From Erysipelotrichales bacterium (GTDB taxonomy: Bacteria; Bacillota_I; Bacilli_A; RFN20; CAG-826), in contig JAFLUZ010000001.1 in assembly GCA_022508535.1 (NCBI GenBank), positions 1-64,000 of the forward strand: a DNA stretch of 64,000 bases, read 5' to 3'. The notes under the pieces are model-generated. The model made no database searches. It saw only the letters and a list, made by a program, of their open reading frames with translations, and was not told where the DNA came from. Positions within the stretch are counted from its first letter, which is position 1, and every line of letters starts with the position of its first letter. Shown here one piece after another: positions 35,591 to 44,105 of the stretch. The position numbers and the translations under genes were made by a program.

Positions 35591-37461
35591 TGCAGTACGA
35601 TTATGACATCATTGTTGTTGGTGGCGGACATGCAGGAATGGAAGCTGCTTTTGCAAGCGCACATATGGGTGCGAATACTTTGTTATTGACTTTAAATATA
35701 AAAATGATGTCAAATATGCCATGTAATCCTTCGATAGGCGGCTCTGCAAAGGGGATTGTAGTTCGAGAAGTTGATGCTCTTGGCGGCATGATGGGGAAAG
35801 GTGCGGATCACGAGTATCTTCAAATGAAAATGCTCAATACTGGAAAAGGCCCAGGTGTCCAATGTTTAAGAGCACAAGCAGATAAAAAATCTTATCCTCG
35901 TTGGATGCAAGAGCAAGCTTTAAATACTAAAAATTTGACTGTTAAAGAAGGAATGGTAACATCACTTCTTCACGATGAAGAAAAAGTATTTGGTGTTGTA
36001 GTTAACAATCAAAAAATTACTGCAAAAGCAGTTATTTTAACAACAGGTACTTATATGGAGTCTTGTATTTTGCAAGGACATACTTCAAAAAGTGCTGGAC
36101 CAGATGGAGAATTGCCATCTCTAGGTTTATCTCCTTATCTTGCTAATATGGGGATTAATTTACTTAGATTAAAAACCGGAACTCCACCTCGCATTCAAAA
36201 AGATTCAATTGATTACACCAAGGCTGAACCACAATACGGAACAGAGGGCGAACTAGCTTTCTCTTATGAAACTAATGAGTTTAAACCTCTTGATAAACAA
36301 GTATTGTGCTGGTTAATTTATACGACACCTGAAACACATCAAATAATTAGAGATAATTTGCATGAATCTGCAATGTATAGTGGATTAGTTAAAGGCATTG
36401 GACCAAGATATTGCCCAAGTATTGAAGATAAAATTGTGCGTTTTGCTGATAAACCAAGACATCAATTATTTTTAGAGCCTGAGTCTCTAGAAATGGATAC
36501 AATTTATTTGCAAGGTTTCTCTACTTCAATGCCACCGGAGATTCAAGAAAAGATGATTAGATCTTTACCAGGACTTGAAAATTGTAAAGTTCTTAAATAT
36601 GCATATGCAATTGAATATGATGCAATTGAGCCAACACAATTTGATGCGACTTTGCAAGTAAAAAGATGGCCGGGATTATATTGTGCAGGTCAAATATGTG
36701 GAACTTCAGGATATGAAGAAGCAGCAGGTTTAGGTATAATGGCTGGTATCAACGCCACATTAAAAATTCAAGGCAAAAATCCACTAATTTTAAGAAGAGA
36801 TGAATCTTATATTGGTGTTATGATTGATGATTTAGTAACAAAAGGCACGGAAGAACCATATCGCTTACTTTCTTCACGTGCTGAATATCGCTTGCTTTTA
36901 AGACACGATAACGCTGATTTAAGATTAACTGAATATGGATATTCAGTAGGCTTGATTAGTGAAGAAAGATATAAAAATTTCTTGTCAAAAAAAGAGCAAA
37001 TCAATAAGGCATTGGATTATTTGTCATCCAATTATGTTGGAATAAAGAGTGAAATAAAGGAATATTTAAGTGAATTAGGTTATAGTGAACTTAATGGCGG
37101 TATTTCCTTAATTGATATTTTAAGAAGACCAGATGTGTCTTTTAAAAGGTTACAAGAATATTATCCTGAACTAAAAGAACTTAATATGTCTAATACTGCT
37201 ATTATGCAATTAGAGGTAATGGTCAAATACGAAGGATATATCGAAAAACAAAAGAAAGAAGCAATGCGTTTAGCAAAATTAGAAGAAATGAAATTATCTC
37301 CTAATATTGACTATTTGCATATGGATGGATTAGCCTTAGAAGCACGCCAAAAATTAGATAATATTAAACCATTATCAATTGGACAGGCTAGTAGAATAAG
37401 TGGTGTTAATCCCGCTGATATTTCAATGCTTATTTTAAACATCAAAAAGGGGAGTGCTTAA
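35590..37461 (+). CDS. mnmG: tRNA uridine-5-carboxymethylaminomethyl modification enzyme MnmG (GidA)
   Basis: With MnmE this FAD enzyme modifies the wobble uridine (U34) of tRNAs that read NNA/NNG codons. The FAD site VVGGGHAGMEAAFASA is at residues 8-23; CNPSIGGSAKG, TTGTYMES and GTSGYEEAAGLGIMAG are family signatures. The length of 623 is typical. It starts with GTG overlapping the sufB stop, with GGAAGG 10 bases upstream. mnmE, its usual neighbour, is not here. The rsmG-parA-parB genes follow, an arrangement usually near the replication origin. Confidence 0.97.
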   Translation: MQYDYDIIVVGGGHAGMEAAFASAHMGANTLLLTLNIKMMSNMPCNPSIGGSAKGIVVREVDALGGMMGKGADHEYLQMKMLNTGKGPGVQCLRAQADKKSYPRWMQEQALNTKNLTVKEGMVTSLLHDEEKVFGVVVNNQKITAKAVILTTGTYMESCILQGHTSKSAGPDGELPSLGLSPYLANMGINLLRLKTGTPPRIQKDSIDYTKAEPQYGTEGELAFSYETNEFKPLDKQVLCWLIYTTPETHQIIRDNLHESAMYSGLVKGIGPRYCPSIEDKIVRFADKPRHQLFLEPESLEMDTIYLQGFSTSMPPEIQEKMIRSLPGLENCKVLKYAYAIEYDAIEPTQFDATLQVKRWPGLYCAGQICGTSGYEEAAGLGIMAGINATLKIQGKNPLILRRDESYIGVMIDDLVTKGTEEPYRLLSSRAEYRLLLRHDNADLRLTEYGYSVGLISEERYKNFLSKKEQINKALDYLSSNYVGIKSEIKEYLSELGYSELNGGISLIDILRRPDVSFKRLQEYYPELKELNMSNTAIMQLEVMVKYEGYIEKQKKEAMRLAKLEEMKLSPNIDYLHMDGLALEARQKLDNIKPLSIGQASRISGVNPADISMLILNIKKGSA

Positions 37462-37462
37462 T

Positions 37463-38170
37463 ATGGACTTTTCTTCTTTTAAAATAGAACTAGAAAAACA
37501 AAATATTTTTGTAAGTGAGTCACAAATTGAAGACTTAAAAAAATATATGGCATTACTAAAAGAATGGAATAATGTCATGGATTTAACTGCAATATGTGAT
37601 GATGAAGGAATCATAGAAAAACATTTTTATGACTCATTAGTGTCAAGTAATATTGTTAAATATAGTAATCAAACTCTTCTTGACGTAGGAACTGGGGCAG
37701 GATTTCCAGGCTTAGTCTTAAAAATTGTTTATCCTGAACTAAAAGTGACATTACTTGAACCAACTCTTAAAAGATGTAAATTCTTGGAGGCAGTTATCGA
37801 AAAGCTTAATATTAAAGACTGTAAAGCTATCAATAAGCGTGCCGAAGAATTTATTAATGATAATATGCGTGAGCAATACGATTTAGTTACTGCAAGAGCG
37901 GTATCTAGATTAAATGTGTTGTTAGAATTAACTATCCCATTTGTAAAAGTTAATGGATTATTCATTGCTTTAAAAGGGAAAAATGCTCGAGATGAGCTAA
38001 AAGAGGCTGAAAACGCATTAAAAGTTTTAGAGGTTAAATTAGTAAATTCATTTAAATTGACATTACCAAGTGAACAAGAAAGTCGTGAAGTATTACTATT
38101 TGAAAAAACAAAAGAGACAAACAACAAATATCCAAGAAACTATGGAACTATTAAAAAGAAACCTTTATAG
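37463..38170 (+). CDS. rsmG: 16S rRNA m7G527 methyltransferase
   Basis: Methylates N7 of G527 in 16S rRNA using S-adenosylmethionine. The SAM-binding loop [15 protein letters not shown] is near residue 75, and [20 protein letters not shown] near 145 is the family signature. The length of 235 is normal. ATG 37463 is preferred, with AAGGGGAG 8 bases upstream, 1 base after the mnmG stop. A hairpin terminator overlaps its stop codon, so parA may be transcribed separately. Confidence 0.96.
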   Translation: MDFSSFKIELEKQNIFVSESQIEDLKKYMALLKEWNNVMDLTAICDDEGIIEKHFYDSLVSSNIVKYSNQTLLDVGTGAGFPGLVLKIVYPELKVTLLEPTLKRCKFLEAVIEKLNIKDCKAINKRAEEFINDNMREQYDLVTARAVSRLNVLLELTIPFVKVNGLFIALKGKNARDELKEAENALKVLEVKLVNSFKLTLPSEQESREVLLFEKTKETNNKYPRNYGTIKKKPL

Positions 38171-38179
38171 TTTCTTTTT
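38153..38179 (+). terminator. Terminator overlapping the end of rsmG
   Basis: AAAAAGAAAC and GTTTCTTTTT pair over 10 bp, with the rsmG stop codon inside the hairpin. Confidence 0.65.
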
Positions 38180-38214
38180 ATTATGTTAAATTAAATATAA
38201 TAGGAGGATTTATT

Positions 38215-38985
38215 ATGCCTAAAGTTATCGCAATTGCCAATCAAAAAGGTGGAGTGGGTAAAACTACTACTGCAATTTCACTTTCTGCATCTTTAGCACA
38301 TTTTAATCGTAAAGTTCTCCTTATAGATATGGATCCTCAAGGAAATTCATCACGAGGATTTAATGTTGATACTACTTTAATTAGTAAAAGTATGTATGAT
38401 GTTTTAGTTAAAGACATGGAAATTAATAAAGTTGTTCGTAAGACAATGATGAAAAATGTAGATATTTTGCCTGCAAATTTAAAATTAGCCTCAACTGATG
38501 CTGAAGTGTCTAACAAAGTTGCAAATCCATTCTTTTTGCTTAAAAATGCTATTGGAAAATTACATAAGCAGTATGATTATATTATTATTGATTGCCCACC
38601 TTCTTTGGGCTTATTAAATATTAATTCACTTGTTGCAGCGAATAGTGTAATTATACCTGTTCAGTGCGAATACTTTGCCATGGAGGCAGTTGCACAAATC
38701 TTATCTTCTATTTCGCGTATTCAAACATCTTATAACCATGATTTAGAAATTGAAGGATTTTTACTTACAATGTATGATCCAAGAACTAGACTATGCGTTG
38801 AAGTAACAACACAAGTACGTGGTTTATTTAAAGAAAATACATTTTTAACTCAAATACCACGTAATGTTTCTCTTCCTGAAAGCTCAGCAAGAGGACTACC
38901 TATCACATTATATCGACCTACATCTGCAGGAAGTCTAGCTTATTTAAATCTTGCAAAGGAAGTTATAGAGCATGAACAAAGATAA
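38215..38985 (+). CDS. parA: Chromosome partitioning ATPase ParA (Soj)
   Basis: A deviant Walker-A ATPase that acts with ParB in origin segregation and initiation control. [18 protein letters not shown] at residue 11 carries the signature lysine pair; [11 protein letters not shown] and [14 protein letters not shown] are motif A' and Walker B. The length of 256 matches Soj. TAGGAGG lies 8 bases before the ATG. Its end overlaps parB by 14 bases. Its place after mnmG-rsmG is the usual origin-proximal one. Confidence 0.96.
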   Translation: MPKVIAIANQKGGVGKTTTAISLSASLAHFNRKVLLIDMDPQGNSSRGFNVDTTLISKSMYDVLVKDMEINKVVRKTMMKNVDILPANLKLASTDAEVSNKVANPFFLLKNAIGKLHKQYDYIIIDCPPSLGLLNINSLVAANSVIIPVQCEYFAMEAVAQILSSISRIQTSYNHDLEIEGFLLTMYDPRTRLCVEVTTQVRGLFKENTFLTQIPRNVSLPESSARGLPITLYRPTSAGSLAYLNLAKEVIEHEQR

Positions 38986-39796
38986 TCAAATATTAAAGAA
39001 TAATCTTTCTTCGCTTTTAAAAAAGTTTGCAAAAACTAATTTTATTGAAAAATTTGACGATGGTCTTCAAACTACAAATACAGTAAATTTATTAACAGAA
39101 AATATTTATGATAATAGATTTTTTAAAAATGTAATTTTAGATGAGAAAATGCTAGCAAAAATGGAAAAAGATATTTCTTTCCATGGGCTTGTTACACCTC
39201 TTTTAGTTCGACCAATTGGAGATAATAAATATGAAATAGTCGCAGGACGTAAACGTTTTATATGTGCACGAAATTTAAATATTAAATCTGTCGTATGTAT
39301 GGTAAATAACTTTAGTGATGAAGATATGTTGCTTTATATGCTTTTTAATGCAAAAGATGAAACAACTAAATCTGTCATTGAAATTGCAACAATTTGTGAG
39401 CTTCTATGTAAAAAATTTCATTATACTCAAGCGACAATTGCGGAATTACTAGATATGTCTAGATCTCAAATTACAAATATTATGCGTATCTTACAACTTC
39501 CTAAACGAATTCAAAGAGAAGTTAGTAAAGGAAGATTAAGCTATGGACACGCTCGCGCAATTGCAGGATTAAGTGAAGATAAGATCGATGATGTTGTTAA
39601 TCTAATTTATGAGAAAAAATTATCAGTTCGTGATACAGAATATTTGGTAAACGAATTAAAGAATCGCCAAGGATATGATTATTTAATTAATAACTTTGAA
39701 AAAAGAAATAATCTTAAAGCGAAAATTAATGGAAAGCAATTAATACTTAGTTTTAAAACAAAAAAAGATATAAAAAAATTTATTGTAAAAAAGTAA
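38972..39796 (+). CDS. parB: ParB/Noc-family DNA-binding protein
   Basis: A CTP-dependent clamp that loads at parS sites and condenses the origin region. The N-terminal CTPase domain shows [20 protein letters not shown] (the ParB/Srx fold; the usual GERR motif is AGRKR here) and NAKDETTKS. The helix-turn-helix [20 protein letters not shown] follows at about 150. The GxRR-type motif is thus a variant. The length of 274 is normal. It may be ParB/Spo0J or Noc; the direct link with parA favours ParB. I found no parS site in the window. Confidence 0.87.
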   Translation: MNKDNQILKNNLSSLLKKFAKTNFIEKFDDGLQTTNTVNLLTENIYDNRFFKNVILDEKMLAKMEKDISFHGLVTPLLVRPIGDNKYEIVAGRKRFICARNLNIKSVVCMVNNFSDEDMLLYMLFNAKDETTKSVIEIATICELLCKKFHYTQATIAELLDMSRSQITNIMRILQLPKRIQREVSKGRLSYGHARAIAGLSEDKIDDVVNLIYEKKLSVRDTEYLVNELKNRQGYDYLINNFEKRNNLKAKINGKQLILSFKTKKDIKKFIVKK

Positions 39797-39819
39797 GAGT
39801 CATTACTCTTATTTTTTTT
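39794..39819 (+). terminator. Terminator after parB
   Basis: TAAGAGT and ACTCTTA pair around a four-base loop and are followed by eight T residues; the parB stop forms the start of the stem. Confidence 0.75.
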
Positions 39820-39848
39820 GTTTAAAAAATTGTATTAGTAACATTTTT

Positions 39849-39867
39849 TAAAAATAATCATATTATA
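39849..39867 (+). promoter_or_regulatory. Candidate mother-cell sigma promoter of dacB-spmAB
   Basis: CATATTATA (39859-39867) matches the CATAnnnTA/CATAnnnT -10 form of sporulation sigma factors; AC lies 16 bases upstream (39841-39842). The gene starts 34 bases later. In B. subtilis this operon is sigma-E dependent. Confidence 0.4.
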
Positions 39868-39901
39868 TTATCTCAATTATTAAATTTATATTGGTGATAA
39901 T

Positions 39902-40915
39902 ATGGAATTTTTAATGAAAATTTTGCTTATATTTATTTCTGTTTTTGCTGTAAATACAAAGGTAGAACAAGCAAGTAGTAATGTATATGCAAGATCATAT
40001 GTAGTCATGGAACAGAATAGCGGAAAAATTCTAGAAAGCAAAGATTGTAATTTACAAAGAAGTGTGGCGAGTGTATCAAAGATAATGACAGCAATACTTG
40101 CTATTGAAAGTGATAGTTTATTTAATGCTGTAACAGTTGGTAATGAAATAAACACTATTGTAGGAAGTTCTTTATATCTTGAAGAAGGAACAAAAGTTAA
40201 TGTTATTGAATTGGTATATGGACTTCTCCTTCGTAGTGGCAATGATGCAGCTGTGACTATTGCTAAGAATGTCGGTGGTACAATTGATGACTTTGTAGTG
40301 ATGATGAATAATAAAGCCAAAGAAATTGGTATGAAAAATACTATATTTTCTAATCCAAGCGGATTAGATATGTACGATAATGGGAATCTATCCACTAGCT
40401 ATGATCTTGCTTTACTTATGAGATATTGCATGAGTAATCAAACATTTAGAGAAATAAATAAGACACAAACATTTAAATCTTCAGTAAAAGGTACTTGGTC
40501 AAATAAACATAAATTAATCCAGAATTATGAATACGCAATTGGAGGAAAGACGGGATATACAAAGAAAGCTAAAAGAACTCTTATCACCAGTGCTAGAAAA
40601 GATGATTTAGAACTTGTTGTAGTCACTCTTGATTGTGGATCTGATTTTGCTTTTCATAAAGCAAAATTCGAACAATATTTTGCAAATTATGCATATCTTA
40701 CATTCTTAAATAAAGGAACAAATTATATTCTTAATTATGAAATTGTAGTAGACAAAGAATATGGAATAATGATTGAAAACTCAAAAATAAAAAACGCAAC
40801 AAAACATTATCAAATTAATCCTAAAAATAATGAAGTTAAAATGCGCTTAATTTTAGAAGATAATACTTCAATTGAGGTTGGAAAAGTAAAAGCTAATTCT
40901 TTTAAGATTTGTTAG
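39902..40915 (+). CDS. dacB: Sporulation D-alanyl-D-alanine carboxypeptidase (PBP5*-type)
   Basis: A penicillin-binding carboxypeptidase that trims peptide side chains in the spore cortex. The signal peptide is at the N-terminus (FLMKILLIFISVFAVNTKV). Catalytic motifs are SVSK (about residue 60), SGN (LLRSGNDA, about 110) and KTG (GGKTGYTKKA, about 210). The length of 337 lies in the DacB/DacF range. spmA and spmB follow directly, the same operon as B. subtilis dacB-spmA-spmB, which is why I call it dacB rather than dacF. GGTGAT is the ribosome binding site. Confidence 0.87.
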   Translation: MEFLMKILLIFISVFAVNTKVEQASSNVYARSYVVMEQNSGKILESKDCNLQRSVASVSKIMTAILAIESDSLFNAVTVGNEINTIVGSSLYLEEGTKVNVIELVYGLLLRSGNDAAVTIAKNVGGTIDDFVVMMNNKAKEIGMKNTIFSNPSGLDMYDNGNLSTSYDLALLMRYCMSNQTFREINKTQTFKSSVKGTWSNKHKLIQNYEYAIGGKTGYTKKAKRTLITSARKDDLELVVVTLDCGSDFAFHKAKFEQYFANYAYLTFLNKGTNYILNYEIVVDKEYGIMIENSKIKNATKHYQINPKNNEVKMRLILEDNTSIEVGKVKANSFKIC

Positions 40916-40925
40916 GAGATACAAT

Positions 40926-41519
40926 ATGAATAAAATTTGGATTGGAATAATTGTTTTATGTGTAGTGTATGGTTTAGCTACTGGAAGATTTGAAGCAATG
41001 ACAAGTGGAATACTTGCTCTTCCAGAAGAAGGATTAGGACTTGTTTGTACTTTAGTCTTTTCTGCATGCTTTTGGTCAGGAATTATGACTATAATGTATG
41101 ATTCTGGATTAATTAATAAGCTTGCAAAACTACTTAATCCTTTTTTAAGAAAAATTATGCCTAATTTAAATGATGATGAAGCCTATAAATATGTAGCGAT
41201 GAATATTGCAGCAAATATATTTGGGCTTGGTTTTGCAGCAACACCTGCGGGACTAAAGGCTATTAAGAGAATGAAAGAATTATCAAAAGAAGAAGATAAA
41301 AGCACTGCCACTAATGAAATGGTCACGTTTTTGGTTTTAAATACAGCAGGAGTTACAATATTACCTACAACAGTTATGGCTATAAGACAAAGCTATGGAT
41401 CAACAAATCCTGCTGACTTTTTAATCCTTTCTTTTATTGGCACATTAGCGTCATGTATCTTTGGACTTTTACTCGACAAATATTATCAAAGAAAGGCAGA
41501 AAGAAAACATGGCAAGTAA
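40926..41519 (+). CDS. spmA: Spore maturation protein A
   Basis: A mother-cell membrane protein needed for full spore-core dehydration. Four or five hydrophobic segments and the nucleoside-recognition (Gate) pattern are seen: ACFWSGIMTIMYDSGLINKL, FGLGFAATPAGLKAIKRMKE and LVLNTAGVTILPTTVMAIRQ. The length of 197 is normal. AGGAGA stands 7 bases upstream. It lies between dacB and spmB, overlapping spmB by 11 bases, so SpmA and SpmB are made together. Confidence 0.95.
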   Translation: MNKIWIGIIVLCVVYGLATGRFEAMTSGILALPEEGLGLVCTLVFSACFWSGIMTIMYDSGLINKLAKLLNPFLRKIMPNLNDDEAYKYVAMNIAANIFGLGFAATPAGLKAIKRMKELSKEEDKSTATNEMVTFLVLNTAGVTILPTTVMAIRQSYGSTNPADFLILSFIGTLASCIFGLLLDKYYQRKAERKHGK

Positions 41520-42033
41520 AGTATCTCTCATTTTTATACCACTTTTAGTTTTGTTTGCAATTGGATATTCATATGCAAAAAAGAATAATGCTTATAACTC
41601 ATTTATTAAAGGAGTAGAGGAAGGATTACCTTTATTTAAAGATTTATTTCCTAGTATTATTGCCATGCTTTTATGTGTTACATTACTTAAGAGCTGTGGA
41701 ATTATTGATGATATTAAAACTCTAATGATGAAATGGATTCCAAAATCTGAAACAATTATTGATTTGACACCAATGATTTTATTTAGACCAATATCGGGAT
41801 CTGCTTCAGTTGCGTGCTTTGATGCAATATGTAAAACTTTAGGACCAGATTCTTTAACAGCAAAAATTGCTGCAACTATTCAAGGTGCTACCGATACAAC
41901 TATATACATATTGGCTTTATATTTTGGATCTGTTGGAGTTACGAAGTGGAAGCACGCATTAAAGACGGGGTTATTAACTGATGCGGTTGGAATAATTGTT
42001 GGTATAGTATTGGCGTTAATCTTTTTTGGATAG
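41509..42033 (+). CDS. spmB: Spore maturation protein B
   Basis: The partner of SpmA, a second Gate-domain membrane protein. FKDLFPSIIAMLLCVTLLKS, ILFRPISGSASVACFDAICK and IQGATDTTIYILALYFGSVG are characteristic. The length of 174 is very close to B. subtilis SpmB (178). I start at ATG 41509, inside the end of spmA; an in-frame TTG 16 codons earlier is unlikely. The short signal-like N-terminus (VSLIFIPLLVLFAIGYSYA) is the first helix. The dacB-spmA-spmB block ends here. Confidence 0.94.
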   Translation: MASKVSLIFIPLLVLFAIGYSYAKKNNAYNSFIKGVEEGLPLFKDLFPSIIAMLLCVTLLKSCGIIDDIKTLMMKWIPKSETIIDLTPMILFRPISGSASVACFDAICKTLGPDSLTAKIAATIQGATDTTIYILALYFGSVGVTKWKHALKTGLLTDAVGIIVGIVLALIFFG

Positions 42034-42075
42034 TAAGTTACTTGAATATATTAAAAAAATATCAATTTTGTTGAT

Positions 42076-42315
42076 ATGGAAAATGAATTCCAAAATGATA
42101 CCATAAACGATACTATAAGTGATACCATAAATGATACTGATTAACTAATCTTAGAAACGCTTAAAAATAATAATGATTTGACAGTAATTGAGTTGATGGA
42201 ACAACTAAATAAATCACGCATAACAATCTTGCGGAGTATTAAAAGATTGAAAGATTTTGGCTTGATTGCTCGGGTTGGCTCCAATAAAAAAGGTTATTGG
42301 AAAATAATCAATTAA
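42076..42315 (+). pseudogene. Decayed tail of an AlbA/HATPase-type winged-helix protein
   Basis: One reading frame from 42076 encodes a repeated NDTI pattern (NDTINDTISDTINDT), hits an in-frame TAA at 42142, then continues in the same frame as LILETLKNNNDLTVIELMEQ and a winged helix ending KKGYWKIIN. Repeated NDTI linkers followed by such a winged helix and a GYWK end are the C-terminus of COG2865-type (AlbA_2/HATPase_c_4) regulators. The catalytic N-terminal part is missing. This is a remnant; the family call rests on recall of the tail pattern. Confidence 0.6.
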
Positions 42316-42361
42316 GAATGGGATATAATTATGAAATATCAGCTTTGGAATTTTGGAGACA

Positions 42362-42569
42362 AGTGGCACTCAAAATGGCACTCAAAATGGCATTCAATTT
42401 TCAGAAGAACAATTAATGCGGTTAATAAGAGAAAACTAAAATCACTAGAAAAGAAATTGCGAAATATTTCGACACATCTGTTAGAACTTTACAAAGATGG
42501 CTAAATAAGTGTGACAAAATCAGTTATATTGGATTAGGTAAATCTGGATATTGGAAAATTAATGATTAA
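42362..42569 (+). pseudogene. Second decayed winged-helix tail
   Basis: SGTQNGTQNGIQFSEEQLMR (then LIREN) is read from 42362 to a TAA at 42437. With a single-base shift the following frame gives KITRKEIAKYFDTSVRTLQR, ending GKSGYWKIND at 42569. GTQN repeats plus a winged helix with a GYWK end resemble another COG2865-type tail, different in linker from the one just upstream. One inserted T explains the frameshift. Two unrelated remnants of the same family side by side suggest a spot where such genes were gained and lost. Confidence 0.6.
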
Positions 42570-42608
42570 GCTATTGCCATTTTTAATTGTGATGCTATAA
42601 TAAAATCG

Positions 42609-42759
42609 ATTCAGGGACAGGTGCAATTCCTTACCGGCGGTATACTCCGCGAGCCGAAAGGTTGAACTAGTGAAATTCTAGTAGCGACAGTTAAAGTCTG
42701 GATGAAAGAATTGTTTTTTTATTCTTTTGTATTTTAGTCCCTGAATTGGGACTTTTTTA
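42609..42759 (+). promoter_or_regulatory. FMN riboswitch with terminator and antiterminator
   Basis: The RFN aptamer runs to about 42712, with AGGGACAGGTG, TTACCGGCGGTA and GCGAGCC blocks and the closing GACAGTTAAAGTCTGGATG. A terminator follows: AGTCCC/GGGACT (42736-42753), then T6. The 5' aptamer strand ATTCAGGGAC (42609-42618) is perfectly complementary to GTCCCTGAAT (42737-42746) in the terminator, so a 10-bp antiterminator is directly visible. FMN binding should free the terminator and switch ribU off. Confidence 0.95.
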
Positions 42760-42774
42760 TTGGAGGATAAAATT

Positions 42775-43389
42775 ATGAAAAACAAAGTATTTACAGTAAG
42801 GTTTATGTCACGTGTGGCGATATTTGGTGCAATCGCAGCAATTTTATATTGTGTGCCATTCTTAAAATTTAAATTACCATTTTTCTTAAGTTTTTTAGAA
42901 ATACATTTTGATGAAATACCAGCATTTATTGCATCATTTGCCTATGGACCTTTATGCGGATCTTTGGTTTTATTTATTAAAACGATAATTAAACTACCAT
43001 TTACTAATACTGCCACAGTGGGAGAATGGCTTGATTTACTATATGGCTTAGCATTAATACTTCCTGCTTCAATAATTTATCAAAAACATCGTACATTCAA
43101 AGGTGCCGCTATTGGAATAGTAGCAAGTATTTTTACTCAATTATTAGTGAGTTTTGTATGTGCTGGTACTTTTGTAGTAGATTTCTATGCAGCCTTATAT
43201 AATATTGAGGCAGACACAATACTTAAAATGGGACAAGCATTAAACCCTAAAGTTGAAAATGTTTATTTCTCAATGGCTTTATATTGCTTTTTACCTTTCA
43301 ATGCTTTTAAAGACGCAATTATTGCAATTCTTACAATATTACTCTATCCAAGAGTTAGATACTTTACAGAAAAAAGATATAAGAAATAA
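42775..43389 (+). CDS. ribU: Riboflavin ECF transporter S component RibU
   Basis: The substrate-binding membrane subunit for riboflavin uptake, working with a shared ECF energizing module (not in this window). About six membrane helices are visible. FLSFLEIHFDEIPAFIASFA and YGPLCGSLVLFIKTIIKL with the nearby acidic residues are RibU features. The length of 204 is normal. GGAGG lies 8 bases before ATG 42775; an in-frame TTG five codons earlier overlaps that site. The FMN riboswitch just upstream confirms the substrate class. Confidence 0.95.
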   Translation: MKNKVFTVRFMSRVAIFGAIAAILYCVPFLKFKLPFFLSFLEIHFDEIPAFIASFAYGPLCGSLVLFIKTIIKLPFTNTATVGEWLDLLYGLALILPASIIYQKHRTFKGAAIGIVASIFTQLLVSFVCAGTFVVDFYAALYNIEADTILKMGQALNPKVENVYFSMALYCFLPFNAFKDAIIAILTILLYPRVRYFTEKRYKK

Positions 43390-43417
43390 AAAAAACTTCC
43401 TTAACGGAAGTTCTTTT
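43390..43417. terminator. Bidirectional terminator between ribU and ferredoxin
   Basis: AACTTCC and GGAAGTT pair around TTAAC, with A and T tracts either side, between two convergent stop codons. Confidence 0.75.
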
Positions 43418-43418
43418 A

Positions 43419-43589
43419 TTATTCAACAGTAATTGCTGAAACTGGGCAGCTTGCTGCAGCATCTGCAGCTGCTCCTGCATCATCTAATACGACTTTTGCT
43501 TTTCCGTCATCATCGAATTCGAAGACTGATGGAGCCATAGATGCGCATAAGCCACAACCGATGCATAAATCCTTATCTACTTTTACCAT
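43419..43589 (-). CDS. fer: 4Fe-4S ferredoxin (56 aa)
   Basis: A small electron carrier with a single 4Fe-4S cluster. It begins MVKVDKDLCIGCGLC and has CIGCGLC for three ligands (residues 9, 12 and 15), with CP (residues 48-49) for the fourth. The acidic middle (FEFDDDGK) and the alanine-rich AGAAADAAASCPVSAI are typical. At 56 residues it is on the short side for the single-cluster Fer type. AAGGAG lies 9 bases upstream of the ATG. Its redox partners are not in the window. Confidence 0.9.
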   Translation of the reverse strand: MVKVDKDLCIGCGLCASMAPSVFEFDDDGKAKVVLDDAGAAADAAASCPVSAITVE

Positions 43590-43767
43590 GTTTATCTACT
43601 CCTTTTTAGTATTAAAATTATAAATTAATATAGGAGTTTTTTCAAGAAAAAAAGAGGTCAAAAAAATTAAAGTAACTTTTAATAAAAAAAAGTTTATATT
43701 TTTAAATTTAAACTATCTTTTTTATTTTAATTTTATTAAAATATTGTAGGGACGGAGGATGGTTAAA

Positions 43768-44100
43768 ATGAATCGAGAAACACGTGTTCAAAAATATGCC
43801 AAACTTCGTGAGGATATTGATAACATTGATGCAACAATATTAGAGGATATTCAAAAGAGAAAATTTGATGTTGTTAAGCAATCAATGAAACATAGTTCAG
43901 AATCACATGATCGTAGTAATTTCAATTCTTCAAGCTTGTCTATTGAAGAAATTTTAGAAGGACATACCAAATATGTTGATTTAGAAAATTATCAAATTAA
44001 TAAAGAGAAAGCGAAACCTAAAATAAAATTATTTATTTTATTAGGTGTTGTATTTGTTGTTGTAGTTACTTTGGTGATTATAACGATTTTTAGGAGGTAG
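43768..44100 (+). CDS. Unrecognised single-pass protein upstream of cmk
   Basis: I do not recognise this 110-residue protein. Residues 1-85 are charged, helical and probably cytoplasmic (RVQKYAKLREDIDNIDATIL, SIEEILEGHTKYVDLENYQI). A single membrane helix (LFILLGVVFVVVVTLVIITI) ends two residues of arginine before the stop, so it is a C-tail anchored protein. ATG 43768 is preferred because GGAGG is 8 bases upstream. It is followed after 5 bases by cmk and should be cotranscribed with cmk and der. A role in division or envelope assembly would be a guess. Confidence 0.7.
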   Translation: MNRETRVQKYAKLREDIDNIDATILEDIQKRKFDVVKQSMKHSSESHDRSNFNSSSLSIEEILEGHTKYVDLENYQINKEKAKPKIKLFILLGVVFVVVVTLVIITIFRR

Positions 44101-44105
44101 TAGTT

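Noticed and set aside
39886-40395. A 169-codon frame opposite dacB
   Set aside because: It mirrors the carboxypeptidase gene, whose SxxK, SGN and KTG motifs establish the real frame.
42076-42141. Direct repeats like GATACCATAAAC as possible iterons or a CRISPR array
   Set aside because: The 12-base units encode a repeated NDTI linker typical of the protein family and have no spacer structure.
42331-42504. A 57-codon reading frame with repeated HSKW residues
   Set aside because: It is the out-of-frame reading of the GTQN-repeat tail; the frame with recognisable protein pattern is a different one.
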